Assembly (NCBI GenBank): GCA_021498095.1
Contig: JAIZWK010000001.1
Span: 1,262,337 to 1,326,336 of the forward strand
Direction: 5' to 3'
From: Candidatus Harpocratesius repetitus
GTDB taxonomy: Archaea > Asgardarchaeota > Lokiarchaeia > Sigyniarchaeales > Promethearchaeaceae
Length of the DNA: 64,000 nucleotides
The notes under the pieces: generated by a model
What the model saw: the letters and a program-made list of their open reading frames with translations, nothing else
Database searches by the model: none
What the model was told of the DNA's origin: nothing
In this document: positions 18,205 through 27,700 of the stretch, one piece after another
Layout: the number at the start of each line of letters is the position of its first letter
Position numbering within the stretch: the stretch's first letter is position 1
Program-made: the position numbers and the translations under genes

Positions 18205-18528
18205 TTGAAGATTTCTGCTTAATCTTATTTTTTCTTCTATTTTTTTAAAATATTTCATAATTTAATTTTAATTCTTTTTCACCATTATTTTTACGAAAAA
18301 TTCAATGGAAAAATTATTAAAAATAATATAATATTGTTTATATTATAATTATATTAAGATAATTTAAATTATATTATAATTTAGATAATATAATCAAAAA
18401 TATTTTCATTAAAATATGATATAAATTATATTATATTAATTTAAAAATGTGTTTGATTAATTTTGATTATAAAAATTTCGCATTAAATTCATTTAGATTC
18501 ATTCTTTATTGGAGTATGAGGGAATCAA
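18205..18528. other. AT-rich intergenic region with repeated palindromes
   Basis: About 324 bp with almost no G or C between 18310 and 18460. AAATTATA-T-TATAATTT (18366-18382) is a perfect palindrome, and close variants of ATTATATTATA occur near 18339 and 18425. No gene or RNA is visible. It could be a strong promoter/curved region for the gene at 18529 or a duplex-unwinding element; no orc1/cdc6 gene is in the window. Confidence 0.4.
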
Positions 18529-18867
18529 ATGGAAAATGATTACAAATTAATTATATCTCCAGCTGCATTATCTCATATTCGTGAAGTTGGTTTAAAGCAA
18601 TTTGATGATGCATATGTGCTTGTTTTGGCCGACACTCATGCAATTGGTGGAATTGTAGTTCCTGAAATTCACCCCATTGAAATGCTTTATGATAATTATC
18701 ATTTTAGGGAATTGTTCCCACGAGATTATCAAAATTATGGATTTCCCATTTATGTTGATCGAACGATGGAACGAGAAGGTTATCTTCCACAGCATATGTT
18801 AATTGATTTTCTTCCTACATATGAAGGGATGAATTTAGTTTTTAAAAATCCTGATTTTGAATCCTGA
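18529..18867 (+). CDS. Small conserved-looking protein of unknown function
   Basis: 112 residues, acidic and aromatic-rich. The start YKLIISPAALSHIREV superficially resembles HesB/IscA proteins, but none of their three cysteines is present, so I do not assign it there. The middle is rich in His/Tyr (EIHPIEMLYDNYHFRELFP). The ATG has GAGG 8 nt upstream. It is 34 bp before the WD40-like gene, so co-transcription is likely. Confidence 0.55.
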   Translation: MENDYKLIISPAALSHIREVGLKQFDDAYVLVLADTHAIGGIVVPEIHPIEMLYDNYHFRELFPRDYQNYGFPIYVDRTMEREGYLPQHMLIDFLPTYEGMNLVFKNPDFES

Positions 18868-18901
18868 TTTTTTTGTGAAATAAATTAAATTTTTTAAAAA
18901 A

Positions 18902-20008
18902 ATGACACAACTTGCATTTATTGCTGAAGGTTTTGGGCATAAGGATAAAATTCGAGGATTTTGTTTCGATTTACAAGGAAAATACTGTTTTTCAGCAAGT
19001 TGGGATCGCACGGTTTGTCAATGGCTTATTCCAAGCGAAAAAAAATCTGATAAAAATAGTTATAGTTATGTAAATCAAAAAATAGAACCTTTCAGGATTT
19101 ATGGAAAACATGCAGCTGAAGTTTCTGCTATGGCGCTGTGGAACGCTCAAGAGGTTCTTATCACTGGAGACAAGACAGGTCATATATTTGCTTGGGATTT
19201 AAGGACAGGACAATGTCTTTTTGATTTAGTTTCGCCACATACACGGGTTTCTGCAATATATATTGATGAATTATCTTGTGAATCGACTTCTTCATCTACG
19301 TTATTATCTTCATCATCAACATTCTTATCTAAATCATCTTTTAATTGGGCAAAAAGCCATCAAATTCAATTATATACTGGAGGGAGTGAAGGTACAATAT
19401 ATTCTTGGAGACTTTCATATTTATCTTTAAATTCTTCTCAAATATCGACTGCAAAAAAGATTGATAAATTAACTATTAAAAAAATTGATGTATTTAAAGG
19501 TCCTAAAAAAGCAATTCATCAAATTGGGGTAGATACTGAACAAAAACTGCTGATCAGTAGCGGTGATGAAGATAAAATATATGTCTGGAAATTAGATTGC
19601 CCTGCGAACCCTATTCACATTTTGAATTTTCCTGAAAAAATCATATTCACTTTTGCAATGAACAAAGTATCAAGTAATCCATATTTATTGTGTGGAGGGC
19701 AGAAAAAGAAACTTTATCTTATTGATTATTTGAATGGAACGTTAATTGATTCTATTCACACATCAGCGCCAATTTCTTATATATTCTTTAATCAAAAAAT
19801 GATGCAATGGCTCATCTGCGATTTTAAGGGAAATTTGTCCCGCTATAAAATAACAAACGAAAAAAATGGGATTGAAATAATTGATTCCATTTCAATCTTA
19901 GAGGAAAATGGAATGTTTTTTGCGGGTATTGATAAAAAATGGAAGTTTTTAGCATTAAGTTCACCTGATGATTCATCCCATAGTATTCGTTTTTTTCGCC
20001 TTTATTAA
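18902..20008 (+). CDS. WD40-repeat beta-propeller protein
   Basis: 368 residues with WD40-like blades: GHKDKIRGFCFDLQGKYCF followed by SWDRTVCQW, then GKHAAEVSAMALW with GDKTGHIFAWD, then a blade ending YTGGSEGTIYSW, and a later ISSGDEDKIYVWKL. Four or five of the blades are clear and the rest are degenerate, enough for one seven-bladed propeller. A Ser-rich loop (about residues 124-145) interrupts blade 3. Such propellers are protein-binding scaffolds; no enzymatic site is seen. WD40 proteins are more frequent in Asgard genomes than in most archaea. Confidence 0.75.
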   Translation: MTQLAFIAEGFGHKDKIRGFCFDLQGKYCFSASWDRTVCQWLIPSEKKSDKNSYSYVNQKIEPFRIYGKHAAEVSAMALWNAQEVLITGDKTGHIFAWDLRTGQCLFDLVSPHTRVSAIYIDELSCESTSSSTLLSSSSTFLSKSSFNWAKSHQIQLYTGGSEGTIYSWRLSYLSLNSSQISTAKKIDKLTIKKIDVFKGPKKAIHQIGVDTEQKLLISSGDEDKIYVWKLDCPANPIHILNFPEKIIFTFAMNKVSSNPYLLCGGQKKKLYLIDYLNGTLIDSIHTSAPISYIFFNQKMMQWLICDFKGNLSRYKITNEKNGIEIIDSISILEENGMFFAGIDKKWKFLALSSPDDSSHSIRFFRLY

Positions 20009-20080
20009 AGGTTTATTTATAAATTGGCGGAGAGATTTTTTAGTGATCTTTAAATAACTCTTCTCTACTCTTTTAATGAA

Positions 20081-20392
20081 ATGTATTTTGGATCTATTTT
20101 AAGTGGAATTCTTATTTGTATGATTTTTATTATGATTATAGTTTTGCTTGTTGTTATACATTTAGTTAAGCGGAATGAAGAAATGGGTGAATGGGCAACC
20201 TATCCAAATAGAAATATCAATCCTGATAAACATCATACACCTTATATGGGATTTCCTGCACACGTTACCACTCCACTTAAATCAAAATTTTGTCCTAATT
20301 GTGGGGAATTAATCACACGTCAAATGAAATTCCGATTAGAACAAGGCTTTAAAACATTTTGTGAGAATTGTGGCTATTTAATTCTCCCATAA
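20081..20392 (+). CDS. Single-pass membrane protein with C-terminal zinc ribbon
   Basis: 103 residues. One strongly hydrophobic segment (about residues 7-29) is followed by KRNEEMGEW, placing the C-terminus in the cytosol. The last 35 residues form a zinc ribbon with CPNC and CENC knuckles about 26 residues apart. The family is not recognised. Confidence 0.55.
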   Translation: MYFGSILSGILICMIFIMIIVLLVVIHLVKRNEEMGEWATYPNRNINPDKHHTPYMGFPAHVTTPLKSKFCPNCGELITRQMKFRLEQGFKTFCENCGYLILP

Positions 20393-20597
20393 TGAAATTT
20401 TTGATCAAACAAAATAAATGAAATTTAAGTATCAATCTCTGAAATATTTCCGATTTTTTCCGATTTTTGTCTGCTCCTTAATATTGTATATTTATACTAC
20501 TATTGGCGCGATAATACTTCTTATATGGGTTATGCGCTTATTCATTTATATTGACACTATTCACTTACTTATATTGAATTATTCGAGGAAGTTGTAA

Positions 20598-21161
20598 ATG
20601 TTTAAATTGAATTTTGATCCAAAGAAAATTAAAGAAAAACACATCATTAATCCTGAAGATCTGCTTCCAAAACACGTTGAAACAACCGATGGTAAAATAT
20701 CTCCTTTTGATGCAAATAAAATAATATATTCAATTATGGAAGAAACAGGTTTAGACAAAGAAAAAGCAATTGAAGTTACAACTAATGTTTTAAGGAAACT
20801 AGGTGGGCTGGGTTTGGAATTTATTGCAGCTCCCCATCTTAGGGAATTAGTTTGTGGTGAATTAACTGCAGAAGGCTTACATACTTATCGAAATCGCTAT
20901 ACGCGCTTGGGGATTCCTATTTATGATGTTAAAAAAATATTAACTGAGCAAAGAGGAAAAGCATTTGCCTCATTATTAGCTGCACAAGTTATCGAGCAGT
21001 ATGTGCATTTAGATCGTTTAAGTGAAGCAGCTGAAGTTGTTATTGAACAAATATCACATTATACGAAAGAACTGCCCGAGAATGAACGAGCTCTTATCGA
21101 AAAAGCAATGGAAAATGCAATGAGATTGTATAATGAAAAGAAAGAAAGACACTTGATATGA
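20598..21161 (+). CDS. ATP-cone domain protein
   Basis: 187 residues. Residues about 22-105 form an ATP-cone: VETTDGKISPFDANKIIYSI is the standard N-terminal strand-helix, followed by a helix pair and ELTAEGLHTYRNRYTRLG. Such domains sense ATP/dATP in ribonucleotide reductases and NrdR. The protein lacks both the NrdR zinc ribbon and any reductase domain, so it is a free-standing nucleotide sensor. The C-terminal 80 residues are helical. GAGG precedes the ATG. What it regulates is not visible. Confidence 0.7.
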   Translation: MFKLNFDPKKIKEKHIINPEDLLPKHVETTDGKISPFDANKIIYSIMEETGLDKEKAIEVTTNVLRKLGGLGLEFIAAPHLRELVCGELTAEGLHTYRNRYTRLGIPIYDVKKILTEQRGKAFASLLAAQVIEQYVHLDRLSEAAEVVIEQISHYTKELPENERALIEKAMENAMRLYNEKKERHLI

Positions 21162-21176
21162 AAAATAAAAATATTA

Positions 21177-21498
21177 TAATTGAGGATATTTTATCTTTTA
21201 TAATTCAAGCGCTTTTTTGAATATCATTTAAATATATCCGACTTAAATCTGAAATATCGCAATTCTTTTTTTGTTGAACTCAATTTTTTCAAAGAATTTG
21301 TTAAAAATTTACCATTCTGTTTATAAATTCTTCAATCTGATGTCCTTTTTATTATAATTCTTGATTTGCATATCTTGAATTTGGCAACTTGGTAAAATCG
21401 ACAAAAAATAAGAAAGGGTATTTTAGATTTGAGTCGGGAGAATTAAGATGATGAAATGAAAAAATTCGAATCTTTGAAATTTAAAATACCCTTAATTA
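21177..21498. mobile_element. MITE-like repeat, copy 1
   Basis: A 322-bp non-coding element, highly similar along its whole length to 39694-40014. Its ends are imperfect terminal inverted repeats: TAATTGAGGATATTTTA at the left and, read on the other strand from the right end, TAATTAAGGGTATTTTA. A third TIR-like copy, GGGTATTTTAGATTT (21416-21430), pairs with AAATTTAAAATACCC (21477-21491) to make a subterminal hairpin. There is no conserved reading frame. The last three bases overlap the stop codon of the convergent ABC transporter gene. Confidence 0.75.
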
Positions 21499-22407
21499 CA
21501 TTGGATGTAATTTTTTTTCAATTTTATCGATTTTTTCACGCACATAGTGATCGATTTCTCTTAGTTCAAGTAATGCAACTTCATGTGCTCTACTTGGATC
21601 TGAACTTTGCATCGAGAAATCTATGTTTTGTTCTTCTCCAGATTGTTTTTTGAGTGCTTGCAATTCTTCTTTACTGAATTTATGTGAAATTGCACCATCT
21701 CTGATGTAATATAAACGATCTGCAATTGCTTTCAACTCAGGATCGTGAGAAACAATGATCATTGTTTTTTCTGGAAATTTTTTAATAACTGAATGTAATA
21801 ATTCCATAATAATACGTTTTGAAGCTGTATCTAATTCACCAGTCGGCTCATCACACAATATTATATCCGGATTATTCGCTAAAGCAGCTGCAATCGAAAC
21901 CCTTTGTTGTTCACCACCACTTAATTCATCTGGACGATGGGTTTTCCGCTCACTTAATCCGACAATATCCAGCAAAGAGTTAACAAATTCTTTACTTGCT
22001 TTATTCAATGTTTTTGACAACTCTAATGGAAGAAGAATATTTTCTTCCGCTGTAAGTTCTGGAATCAAATTCATAAATTGGAAAACAAATCCTATTTTTT
22101 TCCTACGATATTGTTCCATCTCTCTATCTGTATATTGTGCAATATCTACACCATTTACAAAAATTCTTCCAGATGTTAAACGATCTAATCCTCCAATTAC
22201 ATTTAAGAGAGTTGTTTTTCCACAACCACTTGGTCCCATAATAACTGTTATTTCTCCCGCTTTAAATTCACAGGTAAGTCCACGAAGTGCTACAACTTCA
22301 ATTTTTCCTCGTTTATATATTTTTATTGCATCATCAATTTGAATTGATCCCGACTGCTGGGCAAGAGCATAGGTCATATTTCCGTTTTGTGTTTGATTAT
22401 CACTCAT
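21496..22407 (-). CDS. ABC transporter ATP-binding protein, MacB/LolD type
   Basis: About 303 residues from the ATG at 22407; a GTG three codons upstream is an alternative. Walker A GPSGCGKTT, signature LSGGEQQRVS and Walker B IILCDEPTGELD are all intact, with the TGELD ending typical of the MacB/LolD/FtsE group. The C-terminal 60 residues are an acidic/coiled-coil extension (VALLELREIDHYVREKIDKIE). The stop codon TAA lies in the terminal repeat of the MITE-like element, so the present C-terminus was probably set by that insertion. It works with the permease gene 45 bp upstream. Confidence 0.92.
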   Translation of the reverse strand: MSDNQTQNGNMTYALAQQSGSIQIDDAIKIYKRGKIEVVALRGLTCEFKAGEITVIMGPSGCGKTTLLNVIGGLDRLTSGRIFVNGVDIAQYTDREMEQYRRKKIGFVFQFMNLIPELTAEENILLPLELSKTLNKASKEFVNSLLDIVGLSERKTHRPDELSGGEQQRVSIAAALANNPDIILCDEPTGELDTASKRIIMELLHSVIKKFPEKTMIIVSHDPELKAIADRLYYIRDGAISHKFSKEELQALKKQSGEEQNIDFSMQSSDPSRAHEVALLELREIDHYVREKIDKIEKKLHPM

Positions 22408-22461
22408 TATTTTCACTTAATTTTTCTCAATTTTACTATTATTTTAGATAAAAAAAAGTAA

Positions 22462-25400
22462 TTACGCAGAAATTCTCAGAAGATCTCCTATCTTTGAAAC
22501 ATCTGATTTTCTAGTTTCAATTGCAACAGCAATTGCAATACTCACTATAAAAGCAAATATAGATCCTGCAAGTTGAAGAAGAAGCTTGCCCCATTGTATA
22601 TAGATTTCTCGTTGTAAGGCTCCTGATATTCCCATTCCACTTAAATTATTTAATTGTATAATAATAGATGCCCCTCCAAGAATCCCAGTAAATGTGAAAA
22701 GAGTTCCTAATAAAATTAGTGTAAGCCCTTCTGCAATTTGGATCTTGTATATTACTTTCTTTTCTACTCCTCTTGCTCGTAATAAACCCATATCATGGGA
22801 TTTCTCGTTAATTGATATGTACATAATTATTGCAATCCCGAAAGTCACAATTGTGAGAAGATACAAGCTTTCTAAATTAAGAAATCGGAGTAATGACCCC
22901 GTAATATCAGTAACACCTTCATTCCAAGTTTGATATTTTTCAACATATCCATTAGGATCCCATTCTTTAATTAATGTAATTAATTTATCTATATCGATTT
23001 CTTCAAGGGATGATCCAGCACTAGGATAGAATGTTATAGTAATATCTTTAATTATACCATCTTGAATTGTTTGATTTGCAATAATTATTTCTGGATTCCA
23101 AGTATATTCATCTGTTAAAGGAAACGCAGAATAACTTCCTAAAATCTTAATCTCTAATTCAATTAGTTCAGAAATGGAATCATTTGCAGAATTATATTGA
23201 ATTGTAAGATTTTCACCTACTTTATATCCTTGTTCAACCATAGAATCAGGAATTAAGCAGTAATTTCCTTGGGATAATTTTGAAATAACTTCAACACCAT
23301 ATTCCGAATTTATCCATTTAGAATAAATATTGATATCTTTTGTATAATTTTCTGCAGATATTAAAACAACATTGGGACTTCCCATATATCCATAGTCATC
23401 ATAAAATCCATCATATACTTCGATAGATGTTTTTAAGCGGCCACCATATAGAGTTCCAAGCCAATTCAATCCCCTAACATTGACATCTGAAAAATTGGGC
23501 TGAAGATTACTCACCAAATTGTCAATACCATCAGTTCCTAATCGAGATGAATAAAGATCAACACGAACTCCATTTCCAGATAAAATTGTATTTCTTTGGT
23601 TTTGGTAATTAATTTCAGAGCCTTCTACTGTAGCAGATAATACTAAAAAGCTTAGTGCCATTGCTACGATGAATACCAAACGAAATGAACGTGCTTGGTT
23701 ATTTATTATACTTTTTGAAGTAAATACTGAAATATTTTTTGAAAATAATTTGCTAATTTGACTTACTACTTTTTGAAAAAATGAAATATTCCTACATAAA
23801 AGTTTCACTAGTGCATACGTAAGTATAAAAGGTGCAAAAGGAAGAATCGCAGTTGAAATGGATATCAAAGGATATAATATTATAAGTAATCCAAAATTTG
23901 CTTGATTCATTAATAAATCTCCAATAATTGAAATTAATATTGGAAAACCTCCAACAATTAATAATATCCAATCTATTTTCTTTTTGGGAATTGTATTATA
24001 ACTTACTTCATGGTATTTTGCTAATCCTTCAATAGGTTCCATTTTAGAGAATTCTTTTAACGGTTTTCTAACAGCAAAGATTGAAATTATAATACCACCA
24101 ATTATCCCAATTATCCATGTTGAGAGTTTCATATATTCTCCAGAAAATATTTGGCTAATAATTGAAATAGTTGTCTGATCTTGAAGTGCTTGAGGATAAA
24201 TTCTACTTAAGACTAAGGTTGATGTAAAATTTCCTCCCAGTATGCCAAGAATTCCCCCTATTCCACCAATAATCAAGGCTTCTAAGAAAAACATTGATTT
24301 TAGTTGTGCTGTAATCCCTCCTTTAACTTTTAATAAGGCAATTTCTCTTCGACGCTGTTGGTAACTTAACAACCAGTTTGTTTTACAGAGATACCACCCT
24401 AGTATTAGTACGGGAAGTGAGATAAACAGAAATAATGTCTGATATAAAATCATCTGAAATTGAACTTGTCTTACAACTTGTTTGAGTGAAGTTGAAATTG
24501 AATGAAATCCTCCTTCACCTATACGTGAAATCCTGGTTGATATATAATCTAATCTGTCCGAGATTTCACTTGGTTGGATATTTAATATTTCACTATGCTC
24601 TAATAGCACTGCATATTGAATTGAAAATAAGTTTCCTCCATTCTGCCATAAATTTTCATAAGAAGAAACTGGATTTTCTGCTACATTATGCATCATCAAT
24701 TCCATTTCATCAATCAAATTCTGAATATATGAAATATTTCCTAAAATCAACCTGCTCCCATCTGGAAAATAATAATCTGAAGCCCCAATTATTTGTTGAA
24801 TATTTTGCATATCAGATACATCAATTGTTCCTAAAACTGGAATATTTGTTGAATTTATTAGGTGATTTACTTCTACGTAATTTTCGCCAATATTCATATA
24901 TTCTTGAAAGACAACTCGAATTGTAAGGTTATCTCCAGGATTAAGTTGCATGTATTGTGCAAAACTTGAATCGATATATATTCCATCTTGCGATAAATTT
25001 AAGGGTGTATTAAATTGAATCACATCACTAAAACGCGATTGAATTTGTTGTTCTTCAAAAATATTTTGGTATAAGCCACAAAAGATTGAAAAATTAAATC
25101 GATTCCATAATCTGTAGTCATCATTAGAAAGATAATCCGACCAATTTATTGAAGTAGAATTTGGAATATATATTGATTGATAATAAGTGGCAGAACCAAC
25201 TACATAAGAAGTAAGGTATTCATCTATTTCTAAAGATAATTTGTTTAGTTTATCTAGATTTGCAGTGATATTATCATCTCTACTTTTCAAAGTAAAATCT
25301 ACTTTTACTTCATCTAGTTGTTCTTTTATCATATGAAGTGCCATACGATTGCTGGCAATATTAACTCCTGAAACCAACATAATGCTAACAATAATCCCAA

Positions 25401-25464
25401 CCATTATAAGAAGTGAACGGGTTTTATTGCGCCATAAGGAACGTCGTAAATAATTTCGTATCAT
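22462..25464 (-). CDS. MacB/FtsX-type ABC transporter permease
   Basis: 1000 residues. The N-terminus (NYLRRSLWRNKTRSLLIMVGIIVSI) is one membrane segment preceded by basic residues. A large extracytoplasmic domain (about 45-330) follows, then three membrane helices with the FtsX-type RRREIALLKVKGG cytoplasmic loop. There are two further central membrane segments, a second large outer domain, and a final FtsX core with KSHDMGLLRARGVEKK. The duplicated FtsX architecture suits a single-polypeptide permease for lipids or hydrophobic peptides. It is upstream of its ATPase in one operon. Confidence 0.88.
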   Translation of the reverse strand: MIRNYLRRSLWRNKTRSLLIMVGIIVSIMLVSGVNIASNRMALHMIKEQLDEVKVDFTLKSRDDNITANLDKLNKLSLEIDEYLTSYVVGSATYYQSIYIPNSTSINWSDYLSNDDYRLWNRFNFSIFCGLYQNIFEEQQIQSRFSDVIQFNTPLNLSQDGIYIDSSFAQYMQLNPGDNLTIRVVFQEYMNIGENYVEVNHLINSTNIPVLGTIDVSDMQNIQQIIGASDYYFPDGSRLILGNISYIQNLIDEMELMMHNVAENPVSSYENLWQNGGNLFSIQYAVLLEHSEILNIQPSEISDRLDYISTRISRIGEGGFHSISTSLKQVVRQVQFQMILYQTLFLFISLPVLILGWYLCKTNWLLSYQQRRREIALLKVKGGITAQLKSMFFLEALIIGGIGGILGILGGNFTSTLVLSRIYPQALQDQTTISIISQIFSGEYMKLSTWIIGIIGGIIISIFAVRKPLKEFSKMEPIEGLAKYHEVSYNTIPKKKIDWILLIVGGFPILISIIGDLLMNQANFGLLIILYPLISISTAILPFAPFILTYALVKLLCRNISFFQKVVSQISKLFSKNISVFTSKSIINNQARSFRLVFIVAMALSFLVLSATVEGSEINYQNQRNTILSGNGVRVDLYSSRLGTDGIDNLVSNLQPNFSDVNVRGLNWLGTLYGGRLKTSIEVYDGFYDDYGYMGSPNVVLISAENYTKDINIYSKWINSEYGVEVISKLSQGNYCLIPDSMVEQGYKVGENLTIQYNSANDSISELIELEIKILGSYSAFPLTDEYTWNPEIIIANQTIQDGIIKDITITFYPSAGSSLEEIDIDKLITLIKEWDPNGYVEKYQTWNEGVTDITGSLLRFLNLESLYLLTIVTFGIAIIMYISINEKSHDMGLLRARGVEKKVIYKIQIAEGLTLILLGTLFTFTGILGGASIIIQLNNLSGMGISGALQREIYIQWGKLLLQLAGSIFAFIVSIAIAVAIETRKSDVSKIGDLLRISA

Positions 25465-25935
25465 ATCTTAAATTCTCCGAGTTTTAAAAATCAATTTTTT
25501 TTCATTTTTATTTAAATATTCATAATTTTTACTCAATTTTACCCATTGTATTATTCATAAAAGCAACCAATTTTTGAAATTTTCCTTTATTTTTCCTTTA
25601 AATAATATATGGAGAAAAAAAGAATATAAATTCGATTTTAGCGATAAATTTGATAAATTTACGCATTTACCAATATTCCATCCAAATTTGAAATTTGTCG
25701 ATCAGAAATTTAGATCTTTTTTTAACAAATTCAACTATAATTTGATTAAAAATAGTCAAAGAACAACCCATAATTATATTTTCTAAAGTTCATCTTTGCC
25801 GACTGAAATAATTCTTTGACAATTTTGATTATTATCGAAAAAAGAAAGATTAAAATGGAAATTCAGTCAAGAATAAAGAAGTTGCTAGAACCTCTTAATG
25901 CAGAAAATCAAAAATTATAAGGAATTATTCTACAT
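25465..25935. other. Intergenic region between divergent genes
   Basis: About 470 bp, AT-rich. Short open frames exist (25574-25786, and a 21-codon frame at 25855-25920) but have no convincing start signal or protein-like composition. It probably contains the promoters of the ABC permease (minus) and the LOG gene (plus). No repeat or RNA structure stands out. Confidence 0.3.
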
Positions 25936-26517
25936 ATGATTAAATCCATAGCCGTATTTTGCTCTTCAAGTAATTTTATTGCTCCTAAGTTTTTTGATAT
26001 TGCTCAAAAGATAGGTGAATTGCTTGTTAAAAACAATTATCACTTAATTTATGGAGGGTCGGCTGTTGGACTAATGGGAAAATTAGCTGAAACGGTTAAA
26101 ATAAATGGGGGTGTTGTGGTTGGCATTATTCCTGAAGCAATATCTTCTAAAGTACCTCATATAGATAACTATGATGAATTAATTATAACCAATAGCATGA
26201 GAGAACGGAAAGCTGAAATTGAAAAGCGCGCTGATGCATTCATCGCTTTACCAGGTGGTTTTGGAACGTTGGAAGAGTTAATTGAGATAATTACCTTGAA
26301 GCAATTACAGTATCACAATAAACCAATTGTTATTCTTAATGCTTTCGGATTCTATAATTATCTTTTAAAGCATTTTGAATATCTTTTTACCAATTCATTC
26401 GCGAACCAACAATTCAAGCGACTTTATCATGTTGTTGAATCGCCTATAGCCGCAATAACTTATTTTAAGCAATTTTCTTTATCAAGTATTCCCATTTTTG
26501 GAAATTTTTCGCTTTAA
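25936..26517 (+). CDS. LOG family protein (cytokinin riboside 5'-monophosphate phosphoribohydrolase-like)
   Basis: 193 residues, the full family length. The Rossmann-like start IAVFCSSS and YGGSAVGLMGKLAE precede the catalytic PGGFGTLEELIEIITLKQL motif (PGGxGTxxE) and the conserved MRERKAEI. These enzymes cleave AMP-type nucleotides to base and ribose 5-phosphate. In archaea the physiological substrate is probably AMP or a related nucleotide rather than a hormone. Confidence 0.9.
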   Translation: MIKSIAVFCSSSNFIAPKFFDIAQKIGELLVKNNYHLIYGGSAVGLMGKLAETVKINGGVVVGIIPEAISSKVPHIDNYDELIITNSMRERKAEIEKRADAFIALPGGFGTLEELIEIITLKQLQYHNKPIVILNAFGFYNYLLKHFEYLFTNSFANQQFKRLYHVVESPIAAITYFKQFSLSSIPIFGNFSL

Positions 26518-26709
26518 TGGAATAAACGAGCAAGTATAATTAATTCAAAGATGATCAACTTTATTTAGAATAAATATTTACATGTAAACCATATGAACCA
26601 TATGAAAATAAAAAAATCATATTGTGCCAGTTGAAAGTAATGGAATTTTTATTTGTACTATATGAAAGTACTATTTAATTATATCTAATATTTCTGAGAT
26701 TTTTATATT

Positions 26710-27540
26710 TTGGAAAATATTTTTTGGAGGATGATATCCATATCGATGGTCTGGCATGAAATTTTATTTTCAATCTGCGTAGGTTCTCTTATAGCAGGAA
26801 TATTATTAGTTAGTTTGCTTCTCTTTTTATCTGCAACCTCGCTCTCAACTAGTAATCATATTGAGCATTTTGGTGCAGATTCTGGCACAGATGCTGCAAT
26901 TAATGATAATTTTGAAGGGGATCATTCGCTTTCAAGCGATCATGATATTAGTTCGGAGCATGAATTTACTTCTGATCATGATATTAGTTCGGAGCATGAA
27001 TTTACTTCTGATCATGATATTAGTTCGGAGCATGAATTTAGTTCGGAGCATGATTTTGCTTCTGATTTCATAAGTGAAAGCCAATTTCCTGAATTTGTGC
27101 AAACTAAAGGTAAAACGCCATTATCTCTAAAATTTTCTCTTTTCTTGCTTTGGTTTGGTGCTATTGGAATATTCCTATATGATTATATAAAATTAAAAGA
27201 ATTTTGGATTATTTTGACCATTCTATTATCTTTTGGTATATCAATTATAATCACAAAATTTTGGAGCAAAATTGCTCGAAATACTATGTATCGAGTCCGT
27301 TTAGGCAATGAATTGATTGGAAGACAAGCTACTGTTAAAATTCCCGTTTCAAAAGGGGGTGGTGTCATATCTGTAAACACTTATGATGCCGTCCAAACAC
27401 TGGCTGCAAGATCACTTCATCCATTATCTTATTTTTATCCAGGTGATCAAGTGTATATTTGCATAGTAAAAGATGGCATGTATTTAGTAGATGATAATCC
27501 TGAAAGTGCAAGAATTCAAACTCGAAAATTTAAGAATTAA
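26710..27540 (+). CDS. NfeD/YuaF-like membrane protein with His/Asp/Glu repeat
   Basis: Up to 276 residues; the start is uncertain (TTG 26710, ATG 26731 or ATG 26746; GGAGG at 26726-26730). A membrane segment near the N-terminus is followed by an acidic extracytoplasmic region with three 12-residue repeats of DHDISSEHEFTS. Two further membrane helices (about 139-156 and 164-180) lead to an OB-fold-like C-terminus: LGNELIGRQATVKIPVSKGG and YPGDQVYICIVKDGMYLV. NfeD-like proteins are encoded beside SPFH proteins, as here (160 bp downstream), and are thought to act together in membrane microdomains. Confidence 0.7.
   Translation: MENIFWRMISISMVWHEILFSICVGSLIAGILLVSLLLFLSATSLSTSNHIEHFGADSGTDAAINDNFEGDHSLSSDHDISSEHEFTSDHDISSEHEFTSDHDISSEHEFSSEHDFASDFISESQFPEFVQTKGKTPLSLKFSLFLLWFGAIGIFLYDYIKLKEFWIILTILLSFGISIIITKFWSKIARNTMYRVRLGNELIGRQATVKIPVSKGGGVISVNTYDAVQTLAARSLHPLSYFYPGDQVYICIVKDGMYLVDDNPESARIQTRKFKN
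26938..27045 (+). repeat. 36-bp in-frame tandem repeat, three units
   Basis: Units start at 26938, 26974 and 27010 and are almost identical at DNA level. Each encodes DHDISSEHEFxS. The near-identity points to recent expansion or active homogenisation. The repeated His/Asp/Glu spacing could bind divalent metal outside the cell; this is inference. Confidence 0.85.
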
Positions 27541-27700
27541 AGGTTTTTGAAAGAAATCGTAAAATCAAGATTATAAATTAACCAATTATTTTTTTTAGTT
27601 ATTCCATTCAAAAATAATCAAATAAAAAATAGAAAAGAATAAACAAAATTTAAAAATATAAAATAAAAAAAGGTAAAAAAAAATAAAGGATGTATAAAAA

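Noticed and set aside
18205..18528. Replication origin
   Set aside because: AT-rich repeats are present, but no orc1/cdc6 gene or origin-recognition-box pattern is nearby.
18529..18867. HesB/IscA Fe-S scaffold assignment
   Set aside because: Only the first strand resembles the family; all three ligand cysteines are missing.
25574..25786. A 70-codon open frame between the ABC permease and LOG genes
   Set aside because: Phe/Lys/Asn-biased spacer translation with no start signal.
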